Shown here: piece after piece, positions 15,269 through 22,304 of the stretch | Layout: each line of letters begins with the position of its first letter | Position numbering within the stretch: position 1 is the stretch's first letter | Assembly (NCBI GenBank): GCA_036266975.1 | Contig: DATAWZ010000060.1 | Span: forward strand, 1 to 30,811 | Length of the DNA stretch: 30,811 bases | Origin: DATAWZ01 sp036266975 | GTDB taxonomy: Bacteria; Actinomycetota; Thermoleophilia; Solirubrobacterales; Solirubrobacteraceae | Reading direction: 5' to 3' | The notes under the pieces: generated by a model | Seen by the model: the letters and a program-made list of their open reading frames with translations, nothing else | The model's database searches: none | What the model was told of the DNA's origin: nothing | Program-made: the position numbers and the translations under genes

Positions 15269-17388
15269 GCGAGCACCTCCTCGGTGATGGACGCGGCCGA
15301 CGTGGGCTGCCGCTCGTCGTCGAGCACGCCGTTGCCGTATTCGTCCATGGTCAGGGTGAATCCGGGTGGCACCTGGATCGTCGTGAGCTCGTGCTCGACG
15401 ATCGCCGGCCCCTCGATCGCGCAGCCGGCGCCGAGCCGGACGCCGTCGAAGACCCGAGCGGTGACGTGGATGTCCTCCTCGGGCCGGAACAGCTCGCGGG
15501 TGCCGAGCAGGGCGCTCTCGGCGTCGACGCCCTGCTCGCGGCGCACGCCGGCGGTGAACTTCTCGGTGAGCCCGCGCACGGTCACGCGCACTCCCAGCAG
15601 GATCACCGGCGTGCCCTTCCACGCCGTCCCACGCCCGAACTCCTCCTCGTAGCGGCCCGGGAAGGCCTCCTGCACCGCCTGCAGGTCCGCCTCGGTCAGC
15701 CCCTCCGAGCGGGAGATCGGCATCGCGATCTCCCACAGCTGCCCGGCGAACTTGAACTCGCCCTCCCAGTCGACCTCGATCCTGTCCTGGGAGAAGCCGG
15801 CCGCACGCAGCCGCTCGATGCCCTCGCGCTCGAGCTCGCGCAGGGTGGCCTCGACATCGCTCGCGTCACCGCCGACCCACGTCTGCGAGCGCGAGCCGAC
15901 GCGCACGTCGTCGGTCGCGAGCAGACCGTAGGCCGAGAACACCGGGCCCTGCGCGGGCAGCACGACCCGGGCGATCCCCATCTCGCGAGCGATGTCGGCG
16001 GCGAAGATCCCCAGCGCGCCGCCGTAGGCGACCAGCGCGAAGCGGCGCGGATCGCGGCCGCGCTCGACCGTCGTGGCGCGGATCGCGTTGCTCATCGCGT
16101 GGGCGACGAGCCGGTAGACCCCTGCGGCGGCGTGCTCGAGGTCGACGTCGAGCGCCTGGCCGAACACGCCCATCAGCGCGTGCGAGGCCGCGTCGACATC
16201 GAGCCGCCGCCGGCCGCCGAGGAAGCGCTCGGGGTCGATGATGCCCAGCGCGACCGCGGCGTCGGTGACCGTCGGCTCGGTCCCGCCCTGGCCGTAGCAG
16301 GCCGGGCCGGGGTGCGCCCCGGCGCTGTGCGGACCGACCCGCGGCATGCCGCGCGCGTCGATCCAGCCGATCGAGCCCCCGCCGGCGCCGACCGGATGCA
16401 CGTCGATCTTCGACAGGCCGGTGAGGAAGCGCTCGCCGAGCATCACCCGCTGGGTGACGGTCACGCGCCCCTCGGGCAGCACCGCCACGTCGAAGGAGGT
16501 GCCGCCCATGTCGGCGGCGATCACGTTGGCCACGCCGAGCGAGGCGCCCAAGCGGCCCGCCCCGATCACTCCGCCCGCCGGCCCGGAGTCGACCAGCGCG
16601 ATGGGCCGCTCGCGCGCCTCCTGGGCCGAGAGCGTGCCGCCGAAGCCCTGCATGAACGAGATCGAGCAGCGCAGGCCGCGCTCGGACAGCGCGTTCTCGA
16701 TGCGCCGGGTGTAGCCGACGACCTCCAGGCCCGTGAACGAGTTCAGCACGGTGGTGATCGTGCGTTCGTACTCGCGCATCACCGGATGCAGGCGCGAGGC
16801 GACGCTCACGTACAGGTCGGGGTGCTCGCTCGCGAGGATGCCGGCGAGCAACTCCTCGTGTGCCGGGTTGGCAAACCCCCACAGCAGCGAGATCGCCACC
16901 GACTCCACGTCCTGCGCGAGCACCGCGTCGATCGCGCGGCGCGCCTCGGCCTCGGTGAGCGGCACGACCGCGGTACCGGTCTTGTCGACGCGCTCGTCGA
17001 CCTCGATCACCCGCTCGCGGGGGACGATCTGGGGCAGGCTCAGCTGGCGGTGATGATCGCGATGCGCGTTGCGCGCCGAGCGGGCGATGCGCAGCACATC
17101 GCCGTGGCCCTTGGTCGTCAGCAGGCCCACCCGGCTGCCGCGCAGCTCGGCGATCGAGTTGGTCACCACGGTCGTGCCGACCACGAACCGGTCGGTGGCC
17201 GCGAGCAGGTCGTCGAGCGAGAGTCCCGCCCGTCCGGCGACGAGCTCGAGCGCGCTCAGCATCCCCGCGGTGAGATCCTCGCGCGTGGTGTCGGACTTGT
17301 CGCACAGCACCTCACCGGTGGCGTCCACGGCGGCGACGTCGGTGAACGTCCCGCCGACATCGCATCCGATCTGGAAACGGCGGCTCAC
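15265..17388 (-). CDS. Hydantoinase A / oxoprolinase-family ATPase subunit
   Basis: A 707-residue HyuA protein of the actin-like ATPase fold. It has the N-terminal phosphate loop DVGGTFTDV (residues 10-18), the second loop ADMGGTSFDVAV, the GAGGGSIGWID segment, the PGPACYGQGG segment, and LVAYGGALGIFAAD near 500. It provides the ATP-dependent activation of the lactam or carbonyl for the HyuB partner. GTG at 17388 has GGAG 7 nt upstream and starts directly before FQIGCDVGGTFTDV; an in-frame ATG 69 nt earlier has no support. It lies 22 nt downstream of the small LvaB-like gene and overlaps HyuB by 4 nt. Confidence 0.92.
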   Translation of the reverse strand: MSRRFQIGCDVGGTFTDVAAVDATGEVLCDKSDTTREDLTAGMLSALELVAGRAGLSLDDLLAATDRFVVGTTVVTNSIAELRGSRVGLLTTKGHGDVLRIARSARNAHRDHHRQLSLPQIVPRERVIEVDERVDKTGTAVVPLTEAEARRAIDAVLAQDVESVAISLLWGFANPAHEELLAGILASEHPDLYVSVASRLHPVMREYERTITTVLNSFTGLEVVGYTRRIENALSERGLRCSISFMQGFGGTLSAQEARERPIALVDSGPAGGVIGAGRLGASLGVANVIAADMGGTSFDVAVLPEGRVTVTQRVMLGERFLTGLSKIDVHPVGAGGGSIGWIDARGMPRVGPHSAGAHPGPACYGQGGTEPTVTDAAVALGIIDPERFLGGRRRLDVDAASHALMGVFGQALDVDLEHAAAGVYRLVAHAMSNAIRATTVERGRDPRRFALVAYGGALGIFAADIAREMGIARVVLPAQGPVFSAYGLLATDDVRVGSRSQTWVGGDASDVEATLRELEREGIERLRAAGFSQDRIEVDWEGEFKFAGQLWEIAMPISRSEGLTEADLQAVQEAFPGRYEEEFGRGTAWKGTPVILLGVRVTVRGLTEKFTAGVRREQGVDAESALLGTRELFRPEEDIHVTARVFDGVRLGAGCAIEGPAIVEHELTTIQVPPGFTLTMDEYGNGVLDDERQPTSAASITEEVLA

Positions 17389-17410
17389 GATGGGCTCCTT
17401 TCGTCGCAGG

Positions 17411-17860
17411 TCAGCGCATGCGCGCGACCTGGGCATCGAGATCGGCGCGCACCACACGGCGCACCTCGGTCAGCAGTCCCTGCGCGCGCAGCTCCTCGTG
17501 GCGCCAGGCCTCGGCCAGCGCCCGCTCGGCGGCGTGCAGCAGATGGGTTCGCGCGGCCGGCGGGTCGGTCTCGACCAGACCGCTCGCTTGCGCGAGCGAG
17601 CGCTCGACCTGCGCGGCGGCGTGCGGCGCGGCCGCGCGCAGGGCCTCGGGCCAGCGCAGGGCGTCGGGCAACGCCGCCGCCAGCACCGGAGCGCACCACG
17701 CCTCGCCGGCCTGCAACTCGCTGGCCACGTTGCGCAGGATCCCCAGCGCGGCCTTGAGCGCCGAGGAGGCGTGGCGGTCGTGCTCGACCGCCCCCAGGAC
17801 GTCCTCGCGCAGCCCGTCGTGCACGAGCGCGATCGCCAACGCGGCGGGGACCTCGGTCAT
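17411..17860 (-). CDS. Small protein next to APH-like kinase, candidate LvaB-type partner (DUF6285-like)
   Basis: A 149-residue, mostly helical, alanine-rich protein without signal peptide. Region SALKAALGILRNVASELQAG resembles the helix of DUF6285-type small proteins commonly encoded beside APH-like kinases. In Pseudomonas putida the kinase LvaA needs the small protein LvaB for activity and the two genes are adjacent; this gene takes exactly that place, its ATG overlapping the kinase stop codon (ATGA, 17857-17860), with TGGAG upstream. The similarity is at the level of length, position and one helix, so identity is inferred. Confidence 0.65.
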   Translation of the reverse strand: MTEVPAALAIALVHDGLREDVLGAVEHDRHASSALKAALGILRNVASELQAGEAWCAPVLAAALPDALRWPEALRAAAPHAAAQVERSLAQASGLVETDPPAARTHLLHAAERALAEAWRHEELRAQGLLTEVRRVVRADLDAQVARMR

Positions 17861-18879
17861 GTCCGCTCCAGGGCGTCGAGGACCAGCCGCCGCGTCCTGG
17901 GCAGCGTGTAGCTCCAGCGCGCGATGCGGACGTCATCGACCTCGCCCCGGCGCCAGGAGGCGGTGGTGCGCACCCACAGCGCGGCGTTCTCCACGAGCAT
18001 GAACAGGTCCCAGAAGGTGAGCGCCGCCGGGTCGACGGCGCGGCCGGTGAGCCCCTCGTACCGCTCGACGACCTCGCCCATGGGGACCATGTCGCAGGCG
18101 AGCTCGTCGCCGACGCGGTTGGAGGCGGCCATCAGCCACGCGATATCCCGGGCCGGGTCGCCGAGGTGGGCGAACTCCCAGTCGAGGACGCCGGTGATGT
18201 GGCCGCCGTCGAAGAGCAGGTTGCCGGCGCGGTAGTCGCCGTGCACGAGCGCGGGCTGCGCACACGCGGGCAGGTGGGCCTCGAGCCAGCCCAGCGCGTC
18301 GGTAAGCGCCGGCTCGGGGCCGTCGCGGTCGCGCTCGATGGCCGCGCGCAGCCGCGCGACCGCCTGCGCCGCCGCCGCGGTCCCCGCCGGCGGCGGGTCG
18401 AGCGCGCCGGCGAGCGCCGCCGGGTCGACCGCGTGGATCGAGGCGAGGATCGCCAGCAGCTCGCGGCCGGCCGGTCCCGCGCCGGTCGAGCGCAGGAACG
18501 CACACCCCTCGCGCGACCAGGGCACGACCGCGCGGCCCGGCAGCCGGCCGATGATCATGAACGGGGCGCCGAGCGGCGCGGGGTCGCTCTCGAGCAGCAA
18601 CGGCTCGGGCGAGGGGACCCCGGCGACGGGATGGACCGCGCGCAGCACGGCGAAGTGTCGCTCCGGGCTCTCGACCCCGGTGCCGGCGACCGTGGTGCTG
18701 TGCGCGCGGAGCACGAGCTCGCGGCCGTCGCGCAGATCCACGAGCAGCGTCGTGTCGGACATGCCCTCGCCGGCGAGACGGGCGTCGGCCACGCTGCCGT
18801 CGCCGCCCAGGCGCGCCGAGAGGTAGGGCCCGAGCTCGAGCGCCCGGGTCCTCAGCTGCGGGGCGCTCGGGCCGCTCAC
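17857..18879 (-). CDS. APH-like phosphotransferase of ACAD10/11 (LvaA) type
   Basis: A 340-residue kinase-fold protein. The catalytic loop is HGDYRAGN (His213-Asn220, Asp215 the likely base) and the metal-binding segment is LDWEFAHLGDP (Asp233). The N-terminal lobe has RLAGEGMSDTTLLVDLRDGRELVLRAH. This variant of the aminoglycoside-phosphotransferase fold is fused to or encoded next to acyl-CoA dehydrogenases in ACAD10/ACAD11 and LvaA, where it phosphorylates the hydroxyl of a hydroxyacyl-CoA. Antibiotic resistance is therefore unlikely. GTG at 18879 overlaps the acyl-CoA dehydrogenase stop (GTGA) and the gene overlaps the small LvaB-like gene. Confidence 0.88.
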   Translation of the reverse strand: MSGPSAPQLRTRALELGPYLSARLGGDGSVADARLAGEGMSDTTLLVDLRDGRELVLRAHSTTVAGTGVESPERHFAVLRAVHPVAGVPSPEPLLLESDPAPLGAPFMIIGRLPGRAVVPWSREGCAFLRSTGAGPAGRELLAILASIHAVDPAALAGALDPPPAGTAAAAQAVARLRAAIERDRDGPEPALTDALGWLEAHLPACAQPALVHGDYRAGNLLFDGGHITGVLDWEFAHLGDPARDIAWLMAASNRVGDELACDMVPMGEVVERYEGLTGRAVDPAALTFWDLFMLVENAALWVRTTASWRRGEVDDVRIARWSYTLPRTRRLVLDALERT

Positions 18880-20174
18880 GTGGTGGTCAGGTCGAGCAGG
18901 TGCGCGAAGCGGCGCGTGGCCTCCTCGCGGCGGCGCGGGATGTACTCGCTGGGCACGCCGTCCTCGGGCGCCTCGTACCCGCGCAGCGTCAGGCGAGCGA
19001 CGACCGTGCGGTGGACCTCGTCGGGGCCGTCGTAGAAGCGCGAGGCGCGACCGGCGCGGTACATCTCCTCCAGGGGCATATCGGTTGAGTACCCCAGCGA
19101 GCCGTGAGCTTGCAGCGCGCGGTCGATCACGTCGAGCAGGACCTTCGCGCCGTGGTATTTGATCATGCCGATCTCCCGTCGCGACGCGCGCACCCCCTCG
19201 GCGTCGATCTTCCACGCGGCGTGCAGCGTCATCAGGCGCGCCCCGTGGATCTCGGCGACCGAGTCGGCGATCCAGTTCTGGATCGTCTGGTGCTCGCCGA
19301 GCGTGCGGCCGTGCGTCTGGCGATAGACGGCGCGCTCGCACATCATGTCCAGCGCGCGCTCGGCCTGCCCGATCCAGCGCATGCAGTGGTGGATGCGCCC
19401 CGGACCGAGCCGCTGCTGGGCGATCAGAAAGCCGGCGCCCTCCTCGCCCAGGCGCTGCGAGGTGTGCACGCGGCAGTTCTCGAAGCGCACGACGGAGTGC
19501 GTGTAGACGGTCGCCGGGTCGGGCTTGGGATCGTGCATGGTCCCGATCTCGCGGTCGACGATCAGCCCCGGGTGGCCGCGGTCGACGATGAAGATCGACG
19601 CACGCCGGTGGCGCTCGGCGTCGGGGTCGGTGACCGCCATGACCAGGAAGAAGTCCGCCTCGCGCGCGTGGGTGATGAACCACTTGGCGCCGTCGAGCAC
19701 GTAGCCCTCACCGGCCGGCCGCGCGCGCAGCGCCATCAGCGTCGGGTCCGCGCCGGCCGTCTCGAGCTCGGTCATCGCGAACGCCGAGCAGACGTCGCCG
19801 GCGAGCAGCGGCTCCAGGTAGCGCTCCTTCTGCTCGGGGGTGCCGTTGCGCCCGAGGATCTCCGTGTTGCCGGCGTCGGGCGCCTGGTTGCCGAAGACGT
19901 AGGGCCCGAGGATCGAGCGCCCGACAAGCTGGTTGATCAGGCCGAGCTTGAGCTGACCGAACCCCTGGCCGCCGAGCTCGCGGTCCAGGTGGGTGGCCCA
20001 CAGCCCGCGCTCCTTGATGCGCTCCTGCAGCGGGGCGATCGCGCGCTGCAGCCGTGCACGGTCCAGCGCGAGGGTCTCCAGCGGCTCGACCTCGTCGTGC
20101 ATCAGGTCGCGCACCCAGTCGAGCTCGCGCTGAAAGGCGGGCTCCGTGGAGAAGTCCCATCCCATCCTGGCCAT
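18876..20174 (-). CDS. Acyl-CoA dehydrogenase, ACAD10/11 (LvaC) type
   Basis: A 432-residue FAD-dependent acyl-CoA dehydrogenase-fold enzyme. It shows the N-terminal helical domain (ATHLDRELGGQGFGQLKLGLINQL), the middle beta domain (FAMTELETAGADPT, AKWFITHAREADFFLVM) and the C-terminal helical domain (YSTDMPLEEMYRAGRASRFYDGPDEVHRTVVAR). The segment YDGPDEVH (residues 381-388), at the place where ordinary dehydrogenases have YEGT with the catalytic Glu, is the form seen in ACAD11-like enzymes, which act on phosphorylated hydroxyacyl-CoA. Start ATG at 20174 (or 20165) lacks a ribosome binding site and may be leaderless. It is the first gene of the seven-gene operon; long in-frame upstream sequence is a low-complexity tract. 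Confidence 0.9.
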   Translation of the reverse strand: MARMGWDFSTEPAFQRELDWVRDLMHDEVEPLETLALDRARLQRAIAPLQERIKERGLWATHLDRELGGQGFGQLKLGLINQLVGRSILGPYVFGNQAPDAGNTEILGRNGTPEQKERYLEPLLAGDVCSAFAMTELETAGADPTLMALRARPAGEGYVLDGAKWFITHAREADFFLVMAVTDPDAERHRRASIFIVDRGHPGLIVDREIGTMHDPKPDPATVYTHSVVRFENCRVHTSQRLGEEGAGFLIAQQRLGPGRIHHCMRWIGQAERALDMMCERAVYRQTHGRTLGEHQTIQNWIADSVAEIHGARLMTLHAAWKIDAEGVRASRREIGMIKYHGAKVLLDVIDRALQAHGSLGYSTDMPLEEMYRAGRASRFYDGPDEVHRTVVARLTLRGYEAPEDGVPSEYIPRRREEATRRFAHLLDLTTT

Positions 20175-20187
20175 CGTAACAGTCTGT

Positions 20188-20201
20188 ACCGGTCGACCGG
20201 T
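20188..20201 (-). promoter_or_regulatory. Perfect 14-bp palindrome before the catabolic operon
   Basis: ACCGGTCGACCGGT, a perfect palindrome ending 13 bp before the ATG of the acyl-CoA dehydrogenase gene. TetR regulators of acyl-CoA metabolism often bind such CCGG-containing palindromes, and the operon's own last gene encodes one. A TACAGA directly downstream could serve as -10, so a bound repressor would block it. Confidence 0.6.
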
Positions 20202-20204
20202 TTT

Positions 20205-20279
20205 CCCGACCGACCCGACCCGGACCCGCCCGACCCACCTGGCCCGCCCGACCCGACCCGGCCTCCCGACCCGGCGGGC
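20205..20279. repeat. Low-complexity CCCGACC tract
   Basis: About 75 bp built of imperfect repeats of CCGAC/CCCG (CCCGACCGACCCGACCCGG and so on), with almost no A or T on the plus strand. It separates the catabolic operon from the small gene upstream. Slippage-prone; it keeps a misleading open frame upstream of the dehydrogenase gene. Confidence 0.6.
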
Positions 20280-20280
20280 C

Positions 20281-20466
20281 TCAGCCGGCGGCGAGCACGC
20301 GGATCTCCTCGAGGATCGCCTCCAGGTGATGTCCTCCGTGCCAGAGGTCGAGCAGCTTGCTCGCAACGCCCGCGCTGGCGGCCTCGTAGGCCTCCCTGAT
20401 CGCGGCGACGTTCTGCTCCTGAGTGGCGGTGGACGTTGCCTTCTCCTCCTCGCGGTCGGGTGTCAC
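20281..20466 (-). CDS. Small 61-residue protein downstream of LLM remnant
   Basis: A 61-residue protein starting at GTG 20466, which overlaps the TGA of the LLM frame (GTGA). It starts with a charged stretch followed by QEQNVAAIREAYEAASAGVASKLLDLWHGGHHLEAILEEIRVLAAG, an amphipathic helical protein with a His-rich WHGGHH centre. I do not recognise a family. Coupling to a now truncated LLM gene suggests it once served with that enzyme. A clear ribosome binding site is not visible. It may be expressed from whatever reads through the scar region. Confidence 0.5.
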   Translation of the reverse strand: MTPDREEEKATSTATQEQNVAAIREAYEAASAGVASKLLDLWHGGHHLEAILEEIRVLAAG

Positions 20467-21035
20467 GCCGCGACGGGCGAGGACGCGGCCTCGCGCAGGC
20501 GCGTGGTTCGGTGGACGGGACCGGTGTCGATCTTCGGGATGACGTGCTCGCCGATCAGGCGCAGCATGTCCAGGCACTCCTGCTTGGTCTTCGTCCCGCG
20601 CAGCAGCACGAACTGGTCGGCGCCGGTGGCCTCCCAGCGCTTGATCTGCGCGAGCACGTCGTCGGGGTCGCCCACGATCGCCGCCCCGAGGTCGATGAAC
20701 TGGTCGATCGTCGCGTCGTCGGGATCGGGCATGACGTCCGGCCACACCGGGAAGCCCTCGGGCCGCGGGAACGTGTCGTGGTAGCGGTAGACCTGGCTGA
20801 AGTGGTAGCCGACGCCGCTCTCGCGCATCTGCCGGCGCGCGACGTCCCTGTCCTCGTTGACGAAGTTGATGCCGTTGGCGACGAGCAGGTTGTCGTTGAC
20901 GAAGGAGCCGACGGGCTCGGCCTGCTGGATTGCGAGCTTGTAGGCCTTGACCGTCCTCTCGGTGGCCGCGAGCTCCTCCAGGGAGAAGCCGAGCACGCCC
21001 AGGCCCTTGCGGGCGGCCATCTCGTAGCTGGCTGG
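20463..21035 (-). pseudogene. LLM (luciferase-like, F420/FMN) oxidoreductase, N-terminal half missing
   Basis: The frame from 21035 to 20463 encodes the C-terminal 190 residues of an LLM-class flavin- or F420-dependent monooxygenase: PASYEMAARKGLGVLGFSL, then a helical region, VYRYHDTFPRPEGFP, IVGDPDDVLAQIKRWEATGADQFVLL, and the end. Intact members are about 330-380 residues, so the catalytic N-terminal half of the barrel is lost. Upstream of position 21035 the sequence switches to a transposase start in a different frame. The remaining ATG at 21020 could give a 185-residue fragment, which should not fold as an active barrel. It overlaps the 61-residue gene by 4 nt. Confidence 0.75.
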
Positions 21036-21106
21036 CGCACGATCCCCTTGATCGGTACGCCCGACTCGTGCAGCCGGCGGATCCTCGCCCACTCCTCGAC
21101 GTCCAT
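21036..21106 (-). pseudogene. Remnant of an IS21-type istA transposase start
   Basis: From ATG 21106, with a GGAG ribosome binding site 9 nt upstream, the sequence encodes about 24 residues (MDVEEWARIRRLHESGVPIK, then GIVRQ) that match the usual N-terminus of IS21 IstA transposases, where a helix-turn-helix follows. It is cut immediately before that helix and continues in the wrong frame for the LLM remnant. The 71-bp stub is all that is left of the gene. Confidence 0.6.
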
Positions 21107-21132
21107 CGTCCCTCTCCTCGCGGGACCGCCAG

Positions 21133-21264
21133 CCTAGTGGCCCCTCCTGCAAATCCGCTCCCGCTTCGCGGCTGCAAATCTTCGCCTGGCGGCTCCCTGC
21201 GTCCTGGCCATGCTCGATTTTCGCTCGCGAATCGACGACCGGATTTACAGGAGGCACCACTAGG
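21133..21264. mobile_element. 132-bp element with 24-bp inverted ends (MITE-like or IS end)
   Basis: Ends 21133-21156 and 21241-21264 are inverted repeats with 21 of 24 positions matching; both begin CCTAGTGG and end AAATCC. The TA at each tip could be a target duplication as in IS630/mariner elements. The 84-bp interior has no gene but has smaller inverted repeats (CCGC-TTC-GCGG, CGATT...AATCG). The right tip contains the TAG stop codon of the neighbouring nitronate monooxygenase gene. It may alternatively be the terminal region of the IS21-type element whose istA stub is 27 bp away. Confidence 0.6.
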
Positions 21265-22261
21265 CGATGGGCTCGGCGCCCCGCGCGAGCTCGGCGACCG
21301 CCTGCGCGGCTCCGATCACCGAGTGGATCTCGCGCACGCAGTCGCCCGCGTACAGCGGGGTCAGGTCCACGACGCGGTCGGGCATCCCCCGCAGCGCGGG
21401 GCCCGGCGAGAACAGCGGCAGGCGCGGATTCTGCAGGCGCGGCGCGAGCTCGAGCGTGGAGAGCGGCAGGCGCCGCGCGAGCGGCTCGGTGAAGTGGTTG
21501 AGCGCGAGCACCGCCGGTGCGCCGGCCTCGCGGCGAGCGCACCAGCGCTCGGTCGCCGCGTTGGGGACCACGCGATGGCGCGCGTCCCAGCCGAAGCCGA
21601 ACAGGCGCGTGTCGATCGTTCGCGGGGCGCCGAGCGTGCGGCGCTGGTAGAGCGGGTGCACGCCGGACTCCTCGGTGAGCAGGAAGCGGCTGCCGCACAT
21701 GACGCCCGCCGCGCCCTGATCGAGGGCGGCGCGCACGCCGTCGGCGTCGTGGATCCCGCCGGCGGCGAGCACCGGGCGACCGCCCGCGAGCTCGAGCGCG
21801 CGGGGCAGGAAGGCTGCGGTGGCCTCGATGGCCTGCAGGTGCCCGCCGGCCTCCAGGCCCTGGGCGACCAGTCCGTCCGCGCCGTCGGCGAGCGCCCGGC
21901 GCGCCTGCTCCTCGGTGCCGACCTGGTGGAGCACGAGCACGCCGGCCGCGCGCAGGCGCGCGACGGCGGCCGGGTCGAAGCCGTAGAAGATCACGGCGGC
22001 CGCCACGCCGGCCGCGATCGCGACGTCGATGTGGGCGCCCTTGACGAAGGGCATCAGCAGGTTGACCGCGACCGGCCGCCCCGGCGCGAGCAGGCGCGCC
22101 CGCGCCAGCTCGGCCGCCAGCGCCCGCGGGGGCAGGATCCCGACCGTCCCCAGGGCTCCGGCCGCGGACACCGCGCCGGCGAGATCGGCGGTGGCCATCC
22201 CGCCGCCCATTCCGACCTGGGCGATCGGCGTCTCCAGTCCCAGACGATCCAGAAGGTCCAC
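21260..22261 (-). CDS. Nitronate monooxygenase (2-nitropropane dioxygenase-like)
   Basis: A 333-residue FMN-dependent TIM-barrel enzyme that oxidises alkyl nitronates. Motifs: TPIAQVGMGGGMATADLAGAVSAAGALGTVG at the start, the AQGLEAGGHLQ loop (flavin phosphate/catalytic His region), and VLAAGGIHDADGVRAALDQGAAGVMCGSRFL. GTG at 22261 is supported by TAGATT (complement of 22268-22273) 7 bp upstream, implying a leaderless mRNA; no ribosome binding site is present. The stop codon TAG lies inside the inverted end of the mobile element, so the original C-terminus may have been altered. Divergent from exonuclease III across only 43 bp. Confidence 0.88.
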   Translation of the reverse strand: MDLLDRLGLETPIAQVGMGGGMATADLAGAVSAAGALGTVGILPPRALAAELARARLLAPGRPVAVNLLMPFVKGAHIDVAIAAGVAAAVIFYGFDPAAVARLRAAGVLVLHQVGTEEQARRALADGADGLVAQGLEAGGHLQAIEATAAFLPRALELAGGRPVLAAGGIHDADGVRAALDQGAAGVMCGSRFLLTEESGVHPLYQRRTLGAPRTIDTRLFGFGWDARHRVVPNAATERWCARREAGAPAVLALNHFTEPLARRLPLSTLELAPRLQNPRLPLFSPGPALRGMPDRVVDLTPLYAGDCVREIHSVIGAAQAVAELARGAEPIA

Positions 22262-22304
22262 GAGCGCAATCTACCCGGCGCGCGACGTCGCTACTTTAAG
22301 CGCC
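22262..22304. promoter_or_regulatory. Compact divergent promoter for two leaderless genes
   Basis: The 43-bp gap between two divergent GTG starts holds a -10-like TAGATT for the leftward gene (22273-22268) and TACTTT (22292-22297) for the rightward gene, each 6-7 bp before its GTG. Neither gene has a ribosome binding site. Recognisable -35 boxes are lacking. Confidence 0.5.

Noticed and set aside
17857..18879. Aminoglycoside resistance gene
   Set aside because: The APH fold here is of the ACAD10/11-LvaA type and overlaps an acyl-CoA dehydrogenase gene, pointing to catabolism rather than resistance.
20175..20366. N-terminal extension of the acyl-CoA dehydrogenase
   Set aside because: The extra 64 codons read through a low-complexity CCCGACC tract and a palindrome and resemble no dehydrogenase N-terminus.
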